Source: Vicinamibacterales bacterium
GTDB lineage: Bacteria; Acidobacteriota; Vicinamibacteria; Vicinamibacterales; 2-12-FULL-66-21
NCBI GenBank assembly: GCA_035699745.1
Contig: DASSPH010000042.1
Span: 1-64,000 of the forward strand
Reading direction: 5' to 3'
DNA length: 64,000 nucleotides
Shown in pieces: positions 34,079 through 42,820 of the stretch. How positions within the stretch are numbered: the first letter of the stretch is position 1; each line of letters opens with the position of its first letter. The notes beneath the pieces are model-generated. The model saw only the letters and a program-made list of their open reading frames with translations. It did no database searches and was not told where the DNA came from. The position numbers were made by a program, and so were the translations under genes.

Positions 34079-34345
34079 CTAGCGGCGGCGCGCGGGACGG
34101 CCGACGATTTCCCGATCAGGGAAGAAGTCCCGCCCGCGGACCAGCTCGACCGTGTTCTTCGCCGCGCCCACGAACGGAATCGCATTCAATCCCGTGTCCA
34201 TCATCCCGCCGAAGACGCCCTTGCGCCTCATGGTCGAGACGACCGTCGCCAGCGCGATCGCCCCGCCGATCCACGGCACGCTCCGCGAAAGCCGGCGCGA
34301 CAGCCTTGCTCCTCCCCAGCGCACGAGTCGATCGGTCGTAGCCAT
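34079..34345 (-). CDS. Small conserved basic protein with hydrophobic segments
   Basis: An 88-residue protein from ATG 34345 (MATTDRLVRWGGARLSRRLS); ATG 34354 would add MAG. An Arg-rich N-terminus is followed by a hydrophobic helix (about 24-40, VPWIGGAIALATVVST) and a second one (about 50-66, MMDTGLNAIPFVGAAKNTVE), ending in a basic tail. I know of no function. It is convergent with the CHAT gene with no intergenic base: the two stop codons form the palindrome CCGCTAGCTAGCGG (34072-34085). Upstream it is divergent from the NDH-2 gene. Confidence 0.65.
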   Translation of the reverse strand: MATTDRLVRWGGARLSRRLSRSVPWIGGAIALATVVSTMRRKGVFGGMMDTGLNAIPFVGAAKNTVELVRGRDFFPDREIVGRPARRR

Positions 34346-34378
34346 ACCTGCCATCCTAGCAATCCCCGTTCCTCTTCA

Positions 34379-34384
34379 TATACT
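34379..34384 (+). promoter_or_regulatory. -10 element TATACT of a probable leaderless promoter (NDH-2)
   Basis: TATACT ends 6 bases before ATG 34391 and there is no Shine-Dalgarno sequence between them. This matches the TANNNT spacing seen before several other genes in the window. Confidence 0.55.
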
Positions 34385-34390
34385 GAACTC

Positions 34391-35635
34391 ATGCCGCACG
34401 TGCTCATCGTCGGGGGCGGATTCGGCGGTCTTTATGCGGCGCGGGCGTTCCGCGGTCAGCCCGTCGACGTGACGCTCGTGGACAAGCGGAACCATCACGT
34501 GTTCCAGCCATTGCTCTACCAGGTGGCAATGGCGGCCTTGTCGCCGGGGGATATTGCGTCTCCCATCCGGTGGATCCTGAGGAAGCAGTCGAACGTGCAG
34601 GTGCTGCTCGGCGAGGTCGCGCGCATCGATCCCGCGGCGCGCAAGGCCTGGCTGACCGACGGCGCGACAGTGACGTTCGATTACGCCATCGTCGCGCCGG
34701 GGACGACGCACGCGTATTTCGGGCACGAGGAGTGGCGCCCTCGCGCGCCGGGCCTGAAGACGCTGGAGGATGCGCTGGAGATCCGGCGCCGCGTGCTGCT
34801 GGCGTTCGAGCGCGCCGAGCGCGAGCCGGATCCGGCGCGCCGCGGTCCATTGTTGACGTTCGTGATCATCGGCGGCGGGCCGACCGGGGTCGAGATGGCC
34901 GGCGCGATGGCGGAGATTTCGCGCCACTCGCTGGCGCGCGACTTCCGGCAGTTCGATCCCGGATCGGCAAAGATCATCCTGCTCGAGGGTGGCCCCTGGG
35001 TGCTGGCGAACTTTCCGGAACCGCTCCGCGATGCCGCGCGGCGCGATCTCGAGCGCCTCGGTGTCGAGGTGAGGACCAGCGAAGCGGTGACCGACGTGGC
35101 GGACGGGCGCGTGCGCACGAGCAAGGGGGAGATTGAGTCGGAGACGATCCTCTGGGCCGCCGGAGTGGCGGCGTCCCCGCTCGGCGCGACGCTCGGCGTG
35201 CCGACGGACCGCGCGGGACGGGTGCTCGTCCAGCCCGATCTCACCATTCCAGGCCATCCGCATGTGTTCGTGATTGGCGATCTCGCGTCGCTCACCGGGC
35301 CGAACGGACGTCCGCTGCCGGGCGTGGCACAGGTCGCGATGCAGGGGGGCGTGCACGCCGCGCGCAACATCCTGCGGTCGATTGAAGGGCAGCCGCTGCG
35401 GCCGTTCGTGTACCGCAATCTCGGCGACATGGCGACCATCGGCCGGGCGTCGGCGGTGGGCGACCTGCCGGTGGTTCAACTGAAGGGGCTGTTGGGCTGG
35501 CTGGTCTGGCTCTTCATTCACATCTTCAATCTGATTGGCTTCAGGAACCGGCTGGTCGTGATGGTGCAGTGGGCGTGGTCGTATTTCACCTATCAGCGCG
35601 CCATACGCCTGATCACCGGCGGCCCGGCGACATGA
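34391..35635 (+). CDS. ndh: Type II NADH:quinone oxidoreductase
   Basis: A 414-residue FAD enzyme. The FAD-binding GxGxxG is at the N-terminus (HVLIVGGGFGGLYAARAF). The quinone-site stretch NHHVFQPLLYQVAMAALSPG and the NADH-binding FVIIGGGPTGVEMAGAMAEI (about 158-177) are typical of NDH-2. The second FAD motif is HVFVIGDLASLTG (about 293-305), followed by the AQVAMQGGVHAARNI helix. The C-terminus (about 350-414) has amphipathic and hydrophobic stretches (LLGWLVWLFIHIFNLIGF) that attach it to the membrane. It oxidises NADH and reduces quinone without pumping protons. Its stop overlaps the next start (ATGA). Confidence 0.92.
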   Translation: MPHVLIVGGGFGGLYAARAFRGQPVDVTLVDKRNHHVFQPLLYQVAMAALSPGDIASPIRWILRKQSNVQVLLGEVARIDPAARKAWLTDGATVTFDYAIVAPGTTHAYFGHEEWRPRAPGLKTLEDALEIRRRVLLAFERAEREPDPARRGPLLTFVIIGGGPTGVEMAGAMAEISRHSLARDFRQFDPGSAKIILLEGGPWVLANFPEPLRDAARRDLERLGVEVRTSEAVTDVADGRVRTSKGEIESETILWAAGVAASPLGATLGVPTDRAGRVLVQPDLTIPGHPHVFVIGDLASLTGPNGRPLPGVAQVAMQGGVHAARNILRSIEGQPLRPFVYRNLGDMATIGRASAVGDLPVVQLKGLLGWLVWLFIHIFNLIGFRNRLVVMVQWAWSYFTYQRAIRLITGGPAT

Positions 35636-36645
35636 AGCGGGCCGCCTGGATGGCGGCGTTCGCGATCGCGCTGATCGCGGCGCTGCTGCCGCTGCCCCCT
35701 GCCGCGGTCGAACGATGGTACTCACACGGCATCTTCCCGCCGCTGCAGCGCGTCCTGACCGCCGTTTCGAATCTGGTCCCGTTCGCCCTCTTCGACGTGC
35801 TGTGGATCGGCGGGGCGGCGGCCGCCGGCGTGCTCGTCTACCGCAGCCGCGCATACGGCTGGAAGAAGGGCACGCTGCACGTCGCGACCGTGCTTGCCTG
35901 CGTTGCCGCGGCGAGCTACCTCGCGTTCCTGGCGGCGTGGGGACTCAACTACCGCCGCCTGCCGCTGTCCGACAAGGTGGTCTTCGAGGAGGAGCGCATC
36001 ACGGCGGAGGCGCACGCGGCGCTCGGGGACCGCGCGGTGGCGACGCTGAACGCGGAATACGTGCGGGCGCATGAACGTCCGCTCGATCGGGACCGGCTGC
36101 TCGCGGCGTTCCAGGACGCGCACCGGGTGCTGGGCGGATCGCCGATCGTCCCCGGCGTGCCGAAGCCGACGCTGCTCGGCTGGTATTTCCACAAAGCGTC
36201 GATCGCCGGCATGACCAACCCGTTCCTGCTCGAGACCCTGCTCGCGCCCGACCTGCTCGACGTCGAGCTGCCGTTCGTCATCGCGCACGAATGGGCGCAC
36301 CTGGCCGGCTATGCGGATGAATCCGAAGCCAACTTCGTCGCCTATCTCACCTGCCAGCGTGCCGACGCGGGGGCGCGCTACAGCGCCGCGCTCATGTTGA
36401 TCGGCTACGCGCCGGGCACGCGCCCGCTGAAGGACTCGCTCGACATCGGTCCGAAAATCGACCTCGTCGCCATCCGGACGCGGTACGCGCAGACCAGCGG
36501 CGTCCTGCGCTTCGCGGCGCGGGAGAGCTACGACCGTTACCTCAAGGCGAATCGCGTCGAGAAGGGAATCGAGAGCTACGACGCAGTGGTGCAGCTCATC
36601 CTGGGCACGCCGCTCGATGCCGCCGGAAACCCGCGCCTGCGCTGA
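35632..36645 (+). CDS. DUF3810-family membrane zinc metalloprotease-like protein
   Basis: A 337-residue protein; the ATG overlaps the stop of NDH-2. Three N-terminal hydrophobic segments (about 5-22, 45-72 and 82-104) precede a soluble domain. The zinc-metalloprotease motif is IAHEWAHLAGYADESEANF: HExxH with the first His near residue 219 and a downstream glutamate as third ligand. The WGLNYRRLPL segment after the membrane region is typical of DUF3810. The substrate is unknown. Co-translation with NDH-2 suggests a shared transcript but not necessarily a shared function. Confidence 0.87.
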   Translation: MKRAAWMAAFAIALIAALLPLPPAAVERWYSHGIFPPLQRVLTAVSNLVPFALFDVLWIGGAAAAGVLVYRSRAYGWKKGTLHVATVLACVAAASYLAFLAAWGLNYRRLPLSDKVVFEEERITAEAHAALGDRAVATLNAEYVRAHERPLDRDRLLAAFQDAHRVLGGSPIVPGVPKPTLLGWYFHKASIAGMTNPFLLETLLAPDLLDVELPFVIAHEWAHLAGYADESEANFVAYLTCQRADAGARYSAALMLIGYAPGTRPLKDSLDIGPKIDLVAIRTRYAQTSGVLRFAARESYDRYLKANRVEKGIESYDAVVQLILGTPLDAAGNPRLR

Positions 36646-36677
36646 CGCGGGCCCGCCGCTTGCAGCCGCATCCGGTG

Positions 36678-36920
36678 CTATGCCGGATCGAGCGTATCCA
36701 CGTCCGACGAAGTCACCGGCGCCACACCGCGGCCGGTCCGGAGGTCGTCGGGGCGAACGTCCGGGTTCCTGCTCAGGAACTCGACGTCGCGCCACTTGCG
36801 CCAGCCGCACTCATGACAGCGATACGGCTGCCGATCCGTCAGCTTCTGGCGCAACTGTTCGGCGACGCCGCGAAGCCGTGAGGGGTAGACGCGGGTGGAC
36901 GCGCAACGCGGGCATTTCAT
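36678..36920 (-). CDS. Small zinc-ribbon protein
   Basis: An 80-residue protein from ATG 36920 (MKCPRCASTRVYPSRLR). Two C-x2-C pairs, K-C-P-R-C at the start and YRCHECGWRKW about 35 residues later, form a zinc ribbon. A hydrophilic tail with VRPDDLRTGRG follows. Such proteins are often annotated only as hypothetical zinc ribbon. It is divergent from the topoisomerase gene, whose ATG is 43 bp away. On this strand TAGAAT about 30 bases before the ATG is a possible -10 element. Confidence 0.65.
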   Translation of the reverse strand: MKCPRCASTRVYPSRLRGVAEQLRQKLTDRQPYRCHECGWRKWRDVEFLSRNPDVRPDDLRTGRGVAPVTSSDVDTLDPA

Positions 36921-36963
36921 GGCCGGCCTCAGGGGAGGCCCCGATTCTAACACGGCAGGCGCG

Positions 36964-38058
36964 ATGGCTCGGGCGCTGACGCTTGCCGCGGCAAAGGACC
37001 CGCTCGTCTCCGCACGTGCGGCCGGGCTCGTCTACACGGCCAACGCGCAGCCCGGGATCACGAGGGTGAAGCGCGGCAAGGCCTTCGCGTATCTCGACGC
37101 GCAGCGGCGCGCCGTCCGCGACAAGGAGACGCTCGCGCGCATCCGCTCGCTCGTCATCCCGCCGGCCTGGGCCGACGTGTGGATCTGCACCAATCCCCGC
37201 GGCCACCTGCAGGCGACCGGGCGCGACGCGCGCGGCCGCAAGCAGTACCGCTATCACCCGAAGTGGCGGGAAGTTCGCGACGACACCAAGTACGGACGGA
37301 TGATCGCGTTCGGCCAGGCGCTGCCGGTGATCCGCCGGCGCACCGAGGCCGATCTGCGCCGCGACGGCCTGCCGCGGGAGAAGGTCCTCGCGGCGGTGGT
37401 GCGGCTCCTCGAGAAGACCTTCATCCGGGTGGGGAACGACGAGTACGCGCGCGACAACAAGTCGTTCGGCCTGACCACGATGCGCGACGGCCACGTCAAG
37501 GTGTCGGGGTCGACGGTGCGCTTCATCTTCCGCGGCAAGTCCGGCGTCGAGCACGCGCTCGCGCTCGACGATCGCCGGCTCGCGAAGATCGTCAAGCAGT
37601 GCCGGGATCTGCCTGGCCAGGAGCTGTTTCAGTACAAGGACGACACGGGCGCGGTCGTCGACATCGGGTCGGGCGACGTGAACGCCTACTTGAAGGAGAT
37701 TACCGGCGAGGACTTCACGTCCAAGGACTTCCGCACCTGGGCGGGAACGGTGCTCGCCGCGCAGCTGCTGCGCGCCTACGAGCGCGTCGATTCGCAGGCG
37801 CGCGCCAAGAAGAACGTCGTTGCCGCGATCGAGCACGTGGCGAAGCAGCTGGGGAACACGCGCGCGGTCTGCCGCAAGTGCTACGTGCACCCGGCGGTGA
37901 TCGACGCGTACCTGGACGGCACGATGATGAAGACCGTCGCGCAGCGGGCGCGCGCGGTGCAGGCGGTGGGGAAGCTGACCGCGGCCGAGACCGCGGTCCT
38001 CTCGCTGCTTCAGCGCCGATCGGCGAGCCGCTCGAAGCTCAGCGCGCGGTCAGCGTGA
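36964..38058 (+). CDS. DNA topoisomerase IB (poxvirus/eukaryote type)
   Basis: A 364-residue enzyme from ATG 36964; an upstream in-frame ATG at 36895 would add 23 residues overlapping the zinc-ribbon gene. The N-terminal domain (about 15-75) contains IPPAWADVWICTNPRGHLQA then TGRDARGRKQYRYHPKWREV. The catalytic domain (about 85-330) has the active-site residues: Arg in KTFIRVGNDEYARDNKSFGL, Lys in VKVSGSTVRFIFRGKSG, the TSKDFRTWAG Arg, and the nucleophile in CRKCYVHPAV (Tyr about 307). It relaxes supercoils through a 3'-phosphotyrosine intermediate. Its 3' end overlaps the convergent DUF4097 gene by 20 bp. Confidence 0.93.
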   Translation: MARALTLAAAKDPLVSARAAGLVYTANAQPGITRVKRGKAFAYLDAQRRAVRDKETLARIRSLVIPPAWADVWICTNPRGHLQATGRDARGRKQYRYHPKWREVRDDTKYGRMIAFGQALPVIRRRTEADLRRDGLPREKVLAAVVRLLEKTFIRVGNDEYARDNKSFGLTTMRDGHVKVSGSTVRFIFRGKSGVEHALALDDRRLAKIVKQCRDLPGQELFQYKDDTGAVVDIGSGDVNAYLKEITGEDFTSKDFRTWAGTVLAAQLLRAYERVDSQARAKKNVVAAIEHVAKQLGNTRAVCRKCYVHPAVIDAYLDGTMMKTVAQRARAVQAVGKLTAAETAVLSLLQRRSASRSKLSARSA

Positions 38059-38845
38059 TCCCGCCGTTGACGCCCTCGATCTGAACCCGCGGGCCGCCGC
38101 CGTTCAGCCGCCCTTCCAGGCGCCGGCGGTTCTTCTCGCCAGTGATGTCGATCGGAAGATCGCCGGGGCTGATGCCGCCGTTGGCGATGCTGGCGGAGAT
38201 CGTCGCCCTGGCGTCGCGGGGCAGCCGCACCTTGATGCCGCCGTTGGTGCATTCGAGCTTGACGCCGCCGTCTGCGATCGCCGCCATGTCGATGTCGAGG
38301 CCGCCGTTGGTGCTCGCGGCTTCGAGCTGACCGGTGAGGCCGCGCGCTTCCACCCCGCCGTTGGTGGTCTCCGCGAAGACCCGTCCCTTCAGCCCCGCGA
38401 TCTCGATTCCGCCATTGACCGTCGTCAATCTGACCTCGGCGCCGGCCGGGACCCTCACCGTGTACTCGACCTGCAGGTTGCCGCCGTTCAGGACGATGCC
38501 GGTCATGCGCGCGACCTTGGTCTCGAGCTTGACGCTCCCGGCGGACACGGTTTCGACGATGCTGGCGCGTTCCAGCGACGCCTTGGCCTGCTCCGGCGTC
38601 GCGCCGCGCGCCTTCTTCGTGGCGGTGACGTCGACGGTGTTGCCCGACGACGGTTCGACGCGGATCCTGCCGTTGACGTTGCCGATCTCGACGCGGCCGT
38701 TCGCGTCGAGCGGATAGGACTTCTGCCAGGTGGCGCTTTCCTCCGACCGCAGATCGGCGGTGACGATGTCGCAGCCGCTGCCGAGGATGGCGGCGAGCGC
38801 GATGGCGGCGGCCGGAGCGAGGCGTGTCTTGACCCGTGAAATCAT
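38039..38845 (-). CDS. DUF4097 beta-strand-repeat lipoprotein
   Basis: A 268-residue protein with a lipoprotein signal (AAAIALAAILGSGC). The rest is a right-handed beta-helix-like repeat in which the pattern T-x-N-G-G-x-x recurs: NVNGRIRVEPSSG, TTVNGGIEIAGLKG, ETTNGGVEARGLTG, ASTNGGLDIDM, ECTNGGIKVRLP, SIANGGISPGDLP, GVNGGITLTAR. This is typical of the DUF4097 adhesin-like family, often near anti-sigma systems. Exact function unknown. The start ATG 38845 has GGGAG 6 bases upstream, and TATAGT about 21 bases upstream of the ATG is a plausible -10 element, so this gene has a conventional leader. Confidence 0.85.
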   Translation of the reverse strand: MISRVKTRLAPAAAIALAAILGSGCDIVTADLRSEESATWQKSYPLDANGRVEIGNVNGRIRVEPSSGNTVDVTATKKARGATPEQAKASLERASIVETVSAGSVKLETKVARMTGIVLNGGNLQVEYTVRVPAGAEVRLTTVNGGIEIAGLKGRVFAETTNGGVEARGLTGQLEAASTNGGLDIDMAAIADGGVKLECTNGGIKVRLPRDARATISASIANGGISPGDLPIDITGEKNRRRLEGRLNGGGPRVQIEGVNGGITLTAR

Positions 38846-38917
38846 GGGCGTCTCCCTCAGGCCACTATACGCGCTCGCCGGGCGGGCCGTTCCGCGCTAC
38901 AATCCCCCCCGTTTCCC

Positions 38918-39370
38918 ATGTCTGAGCGCAAGTATCGTCAGCGCGGCTACCAGGACGAGCCGCGCGAGCCGCGGGAGCGCAAGCCCGAGCAGGCCAGGAA
39001 GGAATACGCGCCGCGCGGCCAGCCGCCGATCGCGCCCAAGACCTTCAGCATGCCGGGCTTCCGCGAGGTCGTGAAGTGCGCCCGCTGCGGCGCCGAGCTC
39101 ACCGTCGCCGTCGCCTGGAGCGCCGCCGGCCAGTGCCCGCGCTGCCAGAGCGATCTCCACAGCTGCGCGCAGTGCGCCCACTTCGACACCAGCGCGCCGT
39201 TCGAGTGTCAGCGGCCGATCGCCGCCCGGGTCTCGCCGAAGGACGCGCGCAATACCTGCAGCCACTTCGAGCCGCGCACGACGGTCGAGCGTGAAACGAA
39301 GTCCGCCCCCTCCAGTTCCGGCGGCAGCGCGTCGAGCGCCAAGAAGGCGTTCGACGATTTGTTCAAGTAG
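38918..39370 (+). CDS. Conserved zinc-finger protein of unknown function
   Basis: A 150-residue protein. The N-terminal 45 residues are very charged (Arg/Glu/Lys/Gln-rich). A zinc-binding core (about 52-110) has C-x2-C pairs: VKCARCGAELTV, GQCPRCQSDLHSCAQCAHFD and later FECQRPIAARVSPKDARNTC then SHFEP. The C-terminal tail SSAKKAFDDLFK is a short helix. The cysteine pattern and the DARNTCSHFEP ending are conserved features I associate with uncharacterised proteins from this phylum. TACAAT 16 bases before the ATG is a likely -10 element. It lies 8 bp upstream of the S9 peptidase and may be co-transcribed. Confidence 0.7.
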   Translation: MSERKYRQRGYQDEPREPRERKPEQARKEYAPRGQPPIAPKTFSMPGFREVVKCARCGAELTVAVAWSAAGQCPRCQSDLHSCAQCAHFDTSAPFECQRPIAARVSPKDARNTCSHFEPRTTVERETKSAPSSSGGSASSAKKAFDDLFK

Positions 39371-39378
39371 GACTCGCC

Positions 39379-42207
39379 ATGAAGCTCGCGACCCTGGCGC
39401 TGGGGCTGATGCTCCTCGCGTCCCCCTTTGCGGTCTCGCCGGCGGGACAGGGCGTCCCCGCCGCAGCATCCCCGGCCCGCGCCGCGCTGCTGCCGCCGAA
39501 GCCCGCGGACTTCGGGCAGTGGGAGCGGCTGCAGACGACCGGTGAGCGCGGCGGGCTGTCGGCCGATGGGCGCTGGCTCGTGTACGCGATCAACCGGACG
39601 AACGGCGACAACGAGCTGCGCGTCGCCGCCGTCGCGGACGGCGCGACGAGGACGATCGCGTTCGGCAGCGCGCCGGTGTTCTCGGCCGATTCGCGCTGGC
39701 TGGCCGCCTCGGTCGGCTACTCCGAAGCGCAGCAGGACAAGCTGCGCAAGGAGAAGAAACCGATCCGCCGCAAGCTCGCGCTCATGAATCTCGGTTCCGG
39801 CGCGGTGACGGCGCTCGACAACATCGAGACGTTCGCGTTCAGCGCCGACGGCCGTCACCTCCTGATCCGCCACTACGCACCCGAACGCACCCCGGCGCGC
39901 AGCGGCGAGCCCGATCCCGCCGCGGCACTGGATCCGGACGAGTCGCCCGGCGTCACGGTGATCGTGCGCGATCTCGCCAGCGGCCGCGACACCACGTTCG
40001 GCAACGTCGCCGAGGCCGCGTGGCAGCACAAGGGGCGGCTGCTCGCGCTGTCGATCGCCGCGGAGGATCGCGCCGGCAACGGCGTCCAGATCTTCGATCC
40101 CTCGTCCGGCACCCTGCGCGTGCTGGACTCCGCCCCGGCGCGCTATCTGGCGCTCGTCTGGCGCCGCGACGCGGACGATCTCGCCGCCCTCAGGTCGCAG
40201 ACGGACGACAAGCGCGACGGCGCGAACTATTCCGTGCTGGCGTGGACCGGCGTCGGCGGCGCGGAGAAGCGCCACCAGTACGATCCGGCGGCAGACACCG
40301 CGCTCGGTGCGGCGCGGCGCGTCGTCGCATTCCGCCGGCCGGCCTGGTCCGACGACGGCGCGCGGATCTTCGTGGGGATCGCTCCGTGGCCCGAGAAGGC
40401 GCCGAAGAAAGACAAGGACGCCGACGCGGCCGACGCGCCGACCGTCGACGTCTGGCACCCGCGCGACGTCGACGTGATGCCGAAACAGAAGGTCGGCGCG
40501 GCGCGCGATCGGCAGCGCAGCCTGCTTGCCGCGTGGGCGCTCGACACGCCGTCCGTCGTCGTGCTCGGCAAGGATTATTTCGAGCAGGTGACGCCGCTCA
40601 AGGGGACGGCCCTCGCCTGCGCGGTGAGCTGGACGGCGTCGGCGCTCGATCGCAGCTGGGGGCGGTTCGGCTCGGCCTCCATCGCGCTCGTCGACGTGGC
40701 GACCGGGCAGCGTTCGGTGGTGGTCGAGCGCGCCGACGACCGGTTCGTGCGCGCGAGCCCGGACGGCAAGTACATCCTGTTCTTCCTCGACGGGCATTAC
40801 TCGACGATCGATACGGCCCGGCGGATCGTGACCAACATCACCAGGACGATCGCGACGTCGTTCGCCGATCGCGAGTCGGATTCGACCGACGTGCAGCGTC
40901 CGTGGTTCGGTGTCGCCGGATGGACGACCGGGGACCGCGACGTCCTGCTCTACGACAAGTTCGACGTCTGGCAGGTGGCGGCGAACGGATCGCGGGCGGT
41001 CAAGCTCACCGACGGCGCCGCCGAGCAGATCACGTTCCGCTACGCCGATCTGGATCCGCAGGAGGAGGCGATCGATCTGACGCAGCCGTCGTATCTCGAG
41101 ATGTTCGGCGCGTGGACGAAGAAGTCGGGCTACGCGCTGCTCGCGCCCGGCGCGGCGTCGCCGCAGCGGCTCGCGTGGATGGACAAGCGCGTGACGGCGC
41201 TGGCGAAGGCCAAGGACGCGGACGTGTATCAGTACGTCGTCCAGAGCTACGACGACTCGCCCGATGTCTTCATTGCCGGCCCGCGCCTCGCCGATGCGAG
41301 GCCGGTGACCGCCACCAATCCGTTCCAGGCCAAGTACGCCTGGGGACGCGCCGAGCTGGTCGAGTTCAGGAGCGAGAAGGGGCAGCGGCTGCAGGGCGTG
41401 CTGCGGTATCCGGCGAACTACGAGCGCGGCCGGAAGTATCCGATGATCGTCTACGTGTACGAGAAGGTCTCGGACGGCGTGCACCGCTACATCGCGCCGT
41501 CCGAGCGCGAGTACTACAATGCGACCGCGTTCACCAGCGCGGGCTACTTCGAGTTCGAGCCGGACATCGTGTTCCGTCCGCGCGAACCGGGGCTCTCGGT
41601 GATCGAGTGCGTGCGGCCGGCCGTCGCCGCCGTCGTGCAGATGGGCGTGGTGGATCCGAAGCGGATCGGCATGATCGGGCATTCCTGGGGCGGGTTCGAC
41701 ACCGCGTATCTGGCCACGCATACCGACATCATGGCCGCGGCGGTCGCCGGGGCGCCGATCACGAACCTGGTGAGCAACTACGGCAGCCATCACTTCTCGT
41801 CCGGCATCGCCGAGACCGACCACATCGAGACCGGCCAGCAGCGCATGCAGGTGCCGCTCTGGGAAGATCTCGCCGCCTACACGCGCAACTCGGCGGTCTT
41901 CGGCGTCAGCACGATGACCACGCCGCTCCTGATCGAAGTCGGCGACGCGGACGGCACCGTCTACTGGCATCAGGGGGTCGAGCTGTACAACGCCGCGCGC
42001 CGCGCGAAGAAGGACGTCGTGCTGCTCGTCTACGGCGGCGAGGACCACGGCCTGCGGCAGAAGGCGAACCAAATCGACTATCACCAGCGGATTCTGGCGT
42101 GGTTCGGCCACTACCTGAAGGGAGAGCCGGCGGAAGCGTGGATCAAGGAGGGCGTGAGCTTCCTGGACAGAGACCGGGCGCTGAAGACGTCGGGATCGTC
42201 GGATTGA
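39379..42207 (+). CDS. Secreted S9-family prolyl oligopeptidase-like peptidase
   Basis: A 942-residue secreted enzyme. The signal peptide (MKLATLALGLMLLASPFAVS, cut near residue 22) is followed by a seven-bladed propeller-like N-terminal region (about 40-650) built of WD/TolB-like strands (GRWLVYAINRTNGDNELR). The alpha/beta-hydrolase catalytic domain (about 670-940) has nucleophile elbow IGMIGHSWGGFDTAYL (Ser about 769), Asp in VGDADGTVYWHQG and His in YGGEDHGLRQ. It cleaves short peptides outside the cytoplasm. Relatives in the dipeptidyl/acylaminoacyl group differ in substrate, which cannot be read here. The stop overlaps the TTG start of the next gene. Confidence 0.9.
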   Translation: MKLATLALGLMLLASPFAVSPAGQGVPAAASPARAALLPPKPADFGQWERLQTTGERGGLSADGRWLVYAINRTNGDNELRVAAVADGATRTIAFGSAPVFSADSRWLAASVGYSEAQQDKLRKEKKPIRRKLALMNLGSGAVTALDNIETFAFSADGRHLLIRHYAPERTPARSGEPDPAAALDPDESPGVTVIVRDLASGRDTTFGNVAEAAWQHKGRLLALSIAAEDRAGNGVQIFDPSSGTLRVLDSAPARYLALVWRRDADDLAALRSQTDDKRDGANYSVLAWTGVGGAEKRHQYDPAADTALGAARRVVAFRRPAWSDDGARIFVGIAPWPEKAPKKDKDADAADAPTVDVWHPRDVDVMPKQKVGAARDRQRSLLAAWALDTPSVVVLGKDYFEQVTPLKGTALACAVSWTASALDRSWGRFGSASIALVDVATGQRSVVVERADDRFVRASPDGKYILFFLDGHYSTIDTARRIVTNITRTIATSFADRESDSTDVQRPWFGVAGWTTGDRDVLLYDKFDVWQVAANGSRAVKLTDGAAEQITFRYADLDPQEEAIDLTQPSYLEMFGAWTKKSGYALLAPGAASPQRLAWMDKRVTALAKAKDADVYQYVVQSYDDSPDVFIAGPRLADARPVTATNPFQAKYAWGRAELVEFRSEKGQRLQGVLRYPANYERGRKYPMIVYVYEKVSDGVHRYIAPSEREYYNATAFTSAGYFEFEPDIVFRPREPGLSVIECVRPAVAAVVQMGVVDPKRIGMIGHSWGGFDTAYLATHTDIMAAAVAGAPITNLVSNYGSHHFSSGIAETDHIETGQQRMQVPLWEDLAAYTRNSAVFGVSTMTTPLLIEVGDADGTVYWHQGVELYNAARRAKKDVVLLVYGGEDHGLRQKANQIDYHQRILAWFGHYLKGEPAEAWIKEGVSFLDRDRALKTSGSSD

Positions 42208-42611
42208 GCGCCTACCTCCACCTGGTCGCGCTGGTCGTGCACGAGTACGATCCGGCGATCCGGTTCTTCGTCGACGTGCTCGGGTTCGACCTGGTCGAGG
42301 ACTCGCCGTCGGTGACGTCGGATGGCGCGCCGAAGCGGTGGGTCGTGGTGCGCCCTCCGGGCGCACAGACCGGCCTGCTGCTCGCTCGTGCCGACGGCGC
42401 CAGCCAGTCCGCCGTCGTCGGCCGCCAGCACGCGGGCCGCGTCGGCTTCTTCCTCCGCGTGGACGACTTCGCGTCCGCCTGGCAGCGCCTGACGGCGGCC
42501 GGCGTCGAGTTCCTCCGTCCGCCGACCGACGCGCCCTACGGGCCCGTCGCCGTGTTCCTCGACATCGCCGGGAACCGCTGGGACCTGATCGGCCCGCCGC
42601 CGCCCGCCTAA
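42204..42611 (+). CDS. VOC-superfamily protein (glyoxalase/bleomycin-resistance fold)
   Basis: A 135-residue protein starting at TTG 42204 (TTGA overlapping the S9 stop). The start is supported by the family pattern, L-S-A-Y-L-H-L-V-A-L-V-V-x-x-Y, since no ATG is in range. Two beta-alpha-beta-beta-beta halves are seen: YDPAIRFFVDVLGFDLVED and KRWVVVRPPGAQTGLLLARA, then HAGRVGFFLRVDDFASAWQR and GPVAVFLDIAGNRWDLIGPP. The metal-ligand candidates are the first-half His and the final Glu position, which here is Asp. The substrate is not predictable. The protein is co-translated with the peptidase. Confidence 0.85.
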   Translation: MSAYLHLVALVVHEYDPAIRFFVDVLGFDLVEDSPSVTSDGAPKRWVVVRPPGAQTGLLLARADGASQSAVVGRQHAGRVGFFLRVDDFASAWQRLTAAGVEFLRPPTDAPYGPVAVFLDIAGNRWDLIGPPPPA

Positions 42612-42642
42612 CCCCACCCTCCCCCGCGCACGTCCGCGCGAG

Positions 42643-42675
42643 AGGACAGAAGGGGTCAGACCCGGGTCTGGCTCC
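42643..42675. repeat. REP-like element, left copy
   Basis: A 33-bp element with the core palindrome CAGACCCGGGTCTG (42657-42670) inside an AAGGGGTCAGACCCGGGTCT context. It matches the copy at 43536-43568 in 31 of 33 positions, in the same orientation. Together they bracket the RAYT gene. Confidence 0.85.
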
Positions 42676-42820
42676 TTGTTCGTTTGACGCGTGGCGATTG
42701 CTGCGCGGTGGCGCCGTTTTCACCAGCGCAATGAACGCGTACTTTCTGGGCGGACACCCGCGATTCGCGCCGTTTTCCTAAGGATCTCGCTTGGCTCGAT
42801 TCGTGATCGCGAGGTCGATC

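Noticed and set aside
40020-42203. 863-residue frame through the S9 peptidase into the VOC gene
   Set aside because: Only the last 135 residues are meaningful (VOC domain from TTG 42204); the rest is a shadow of the peptidase.
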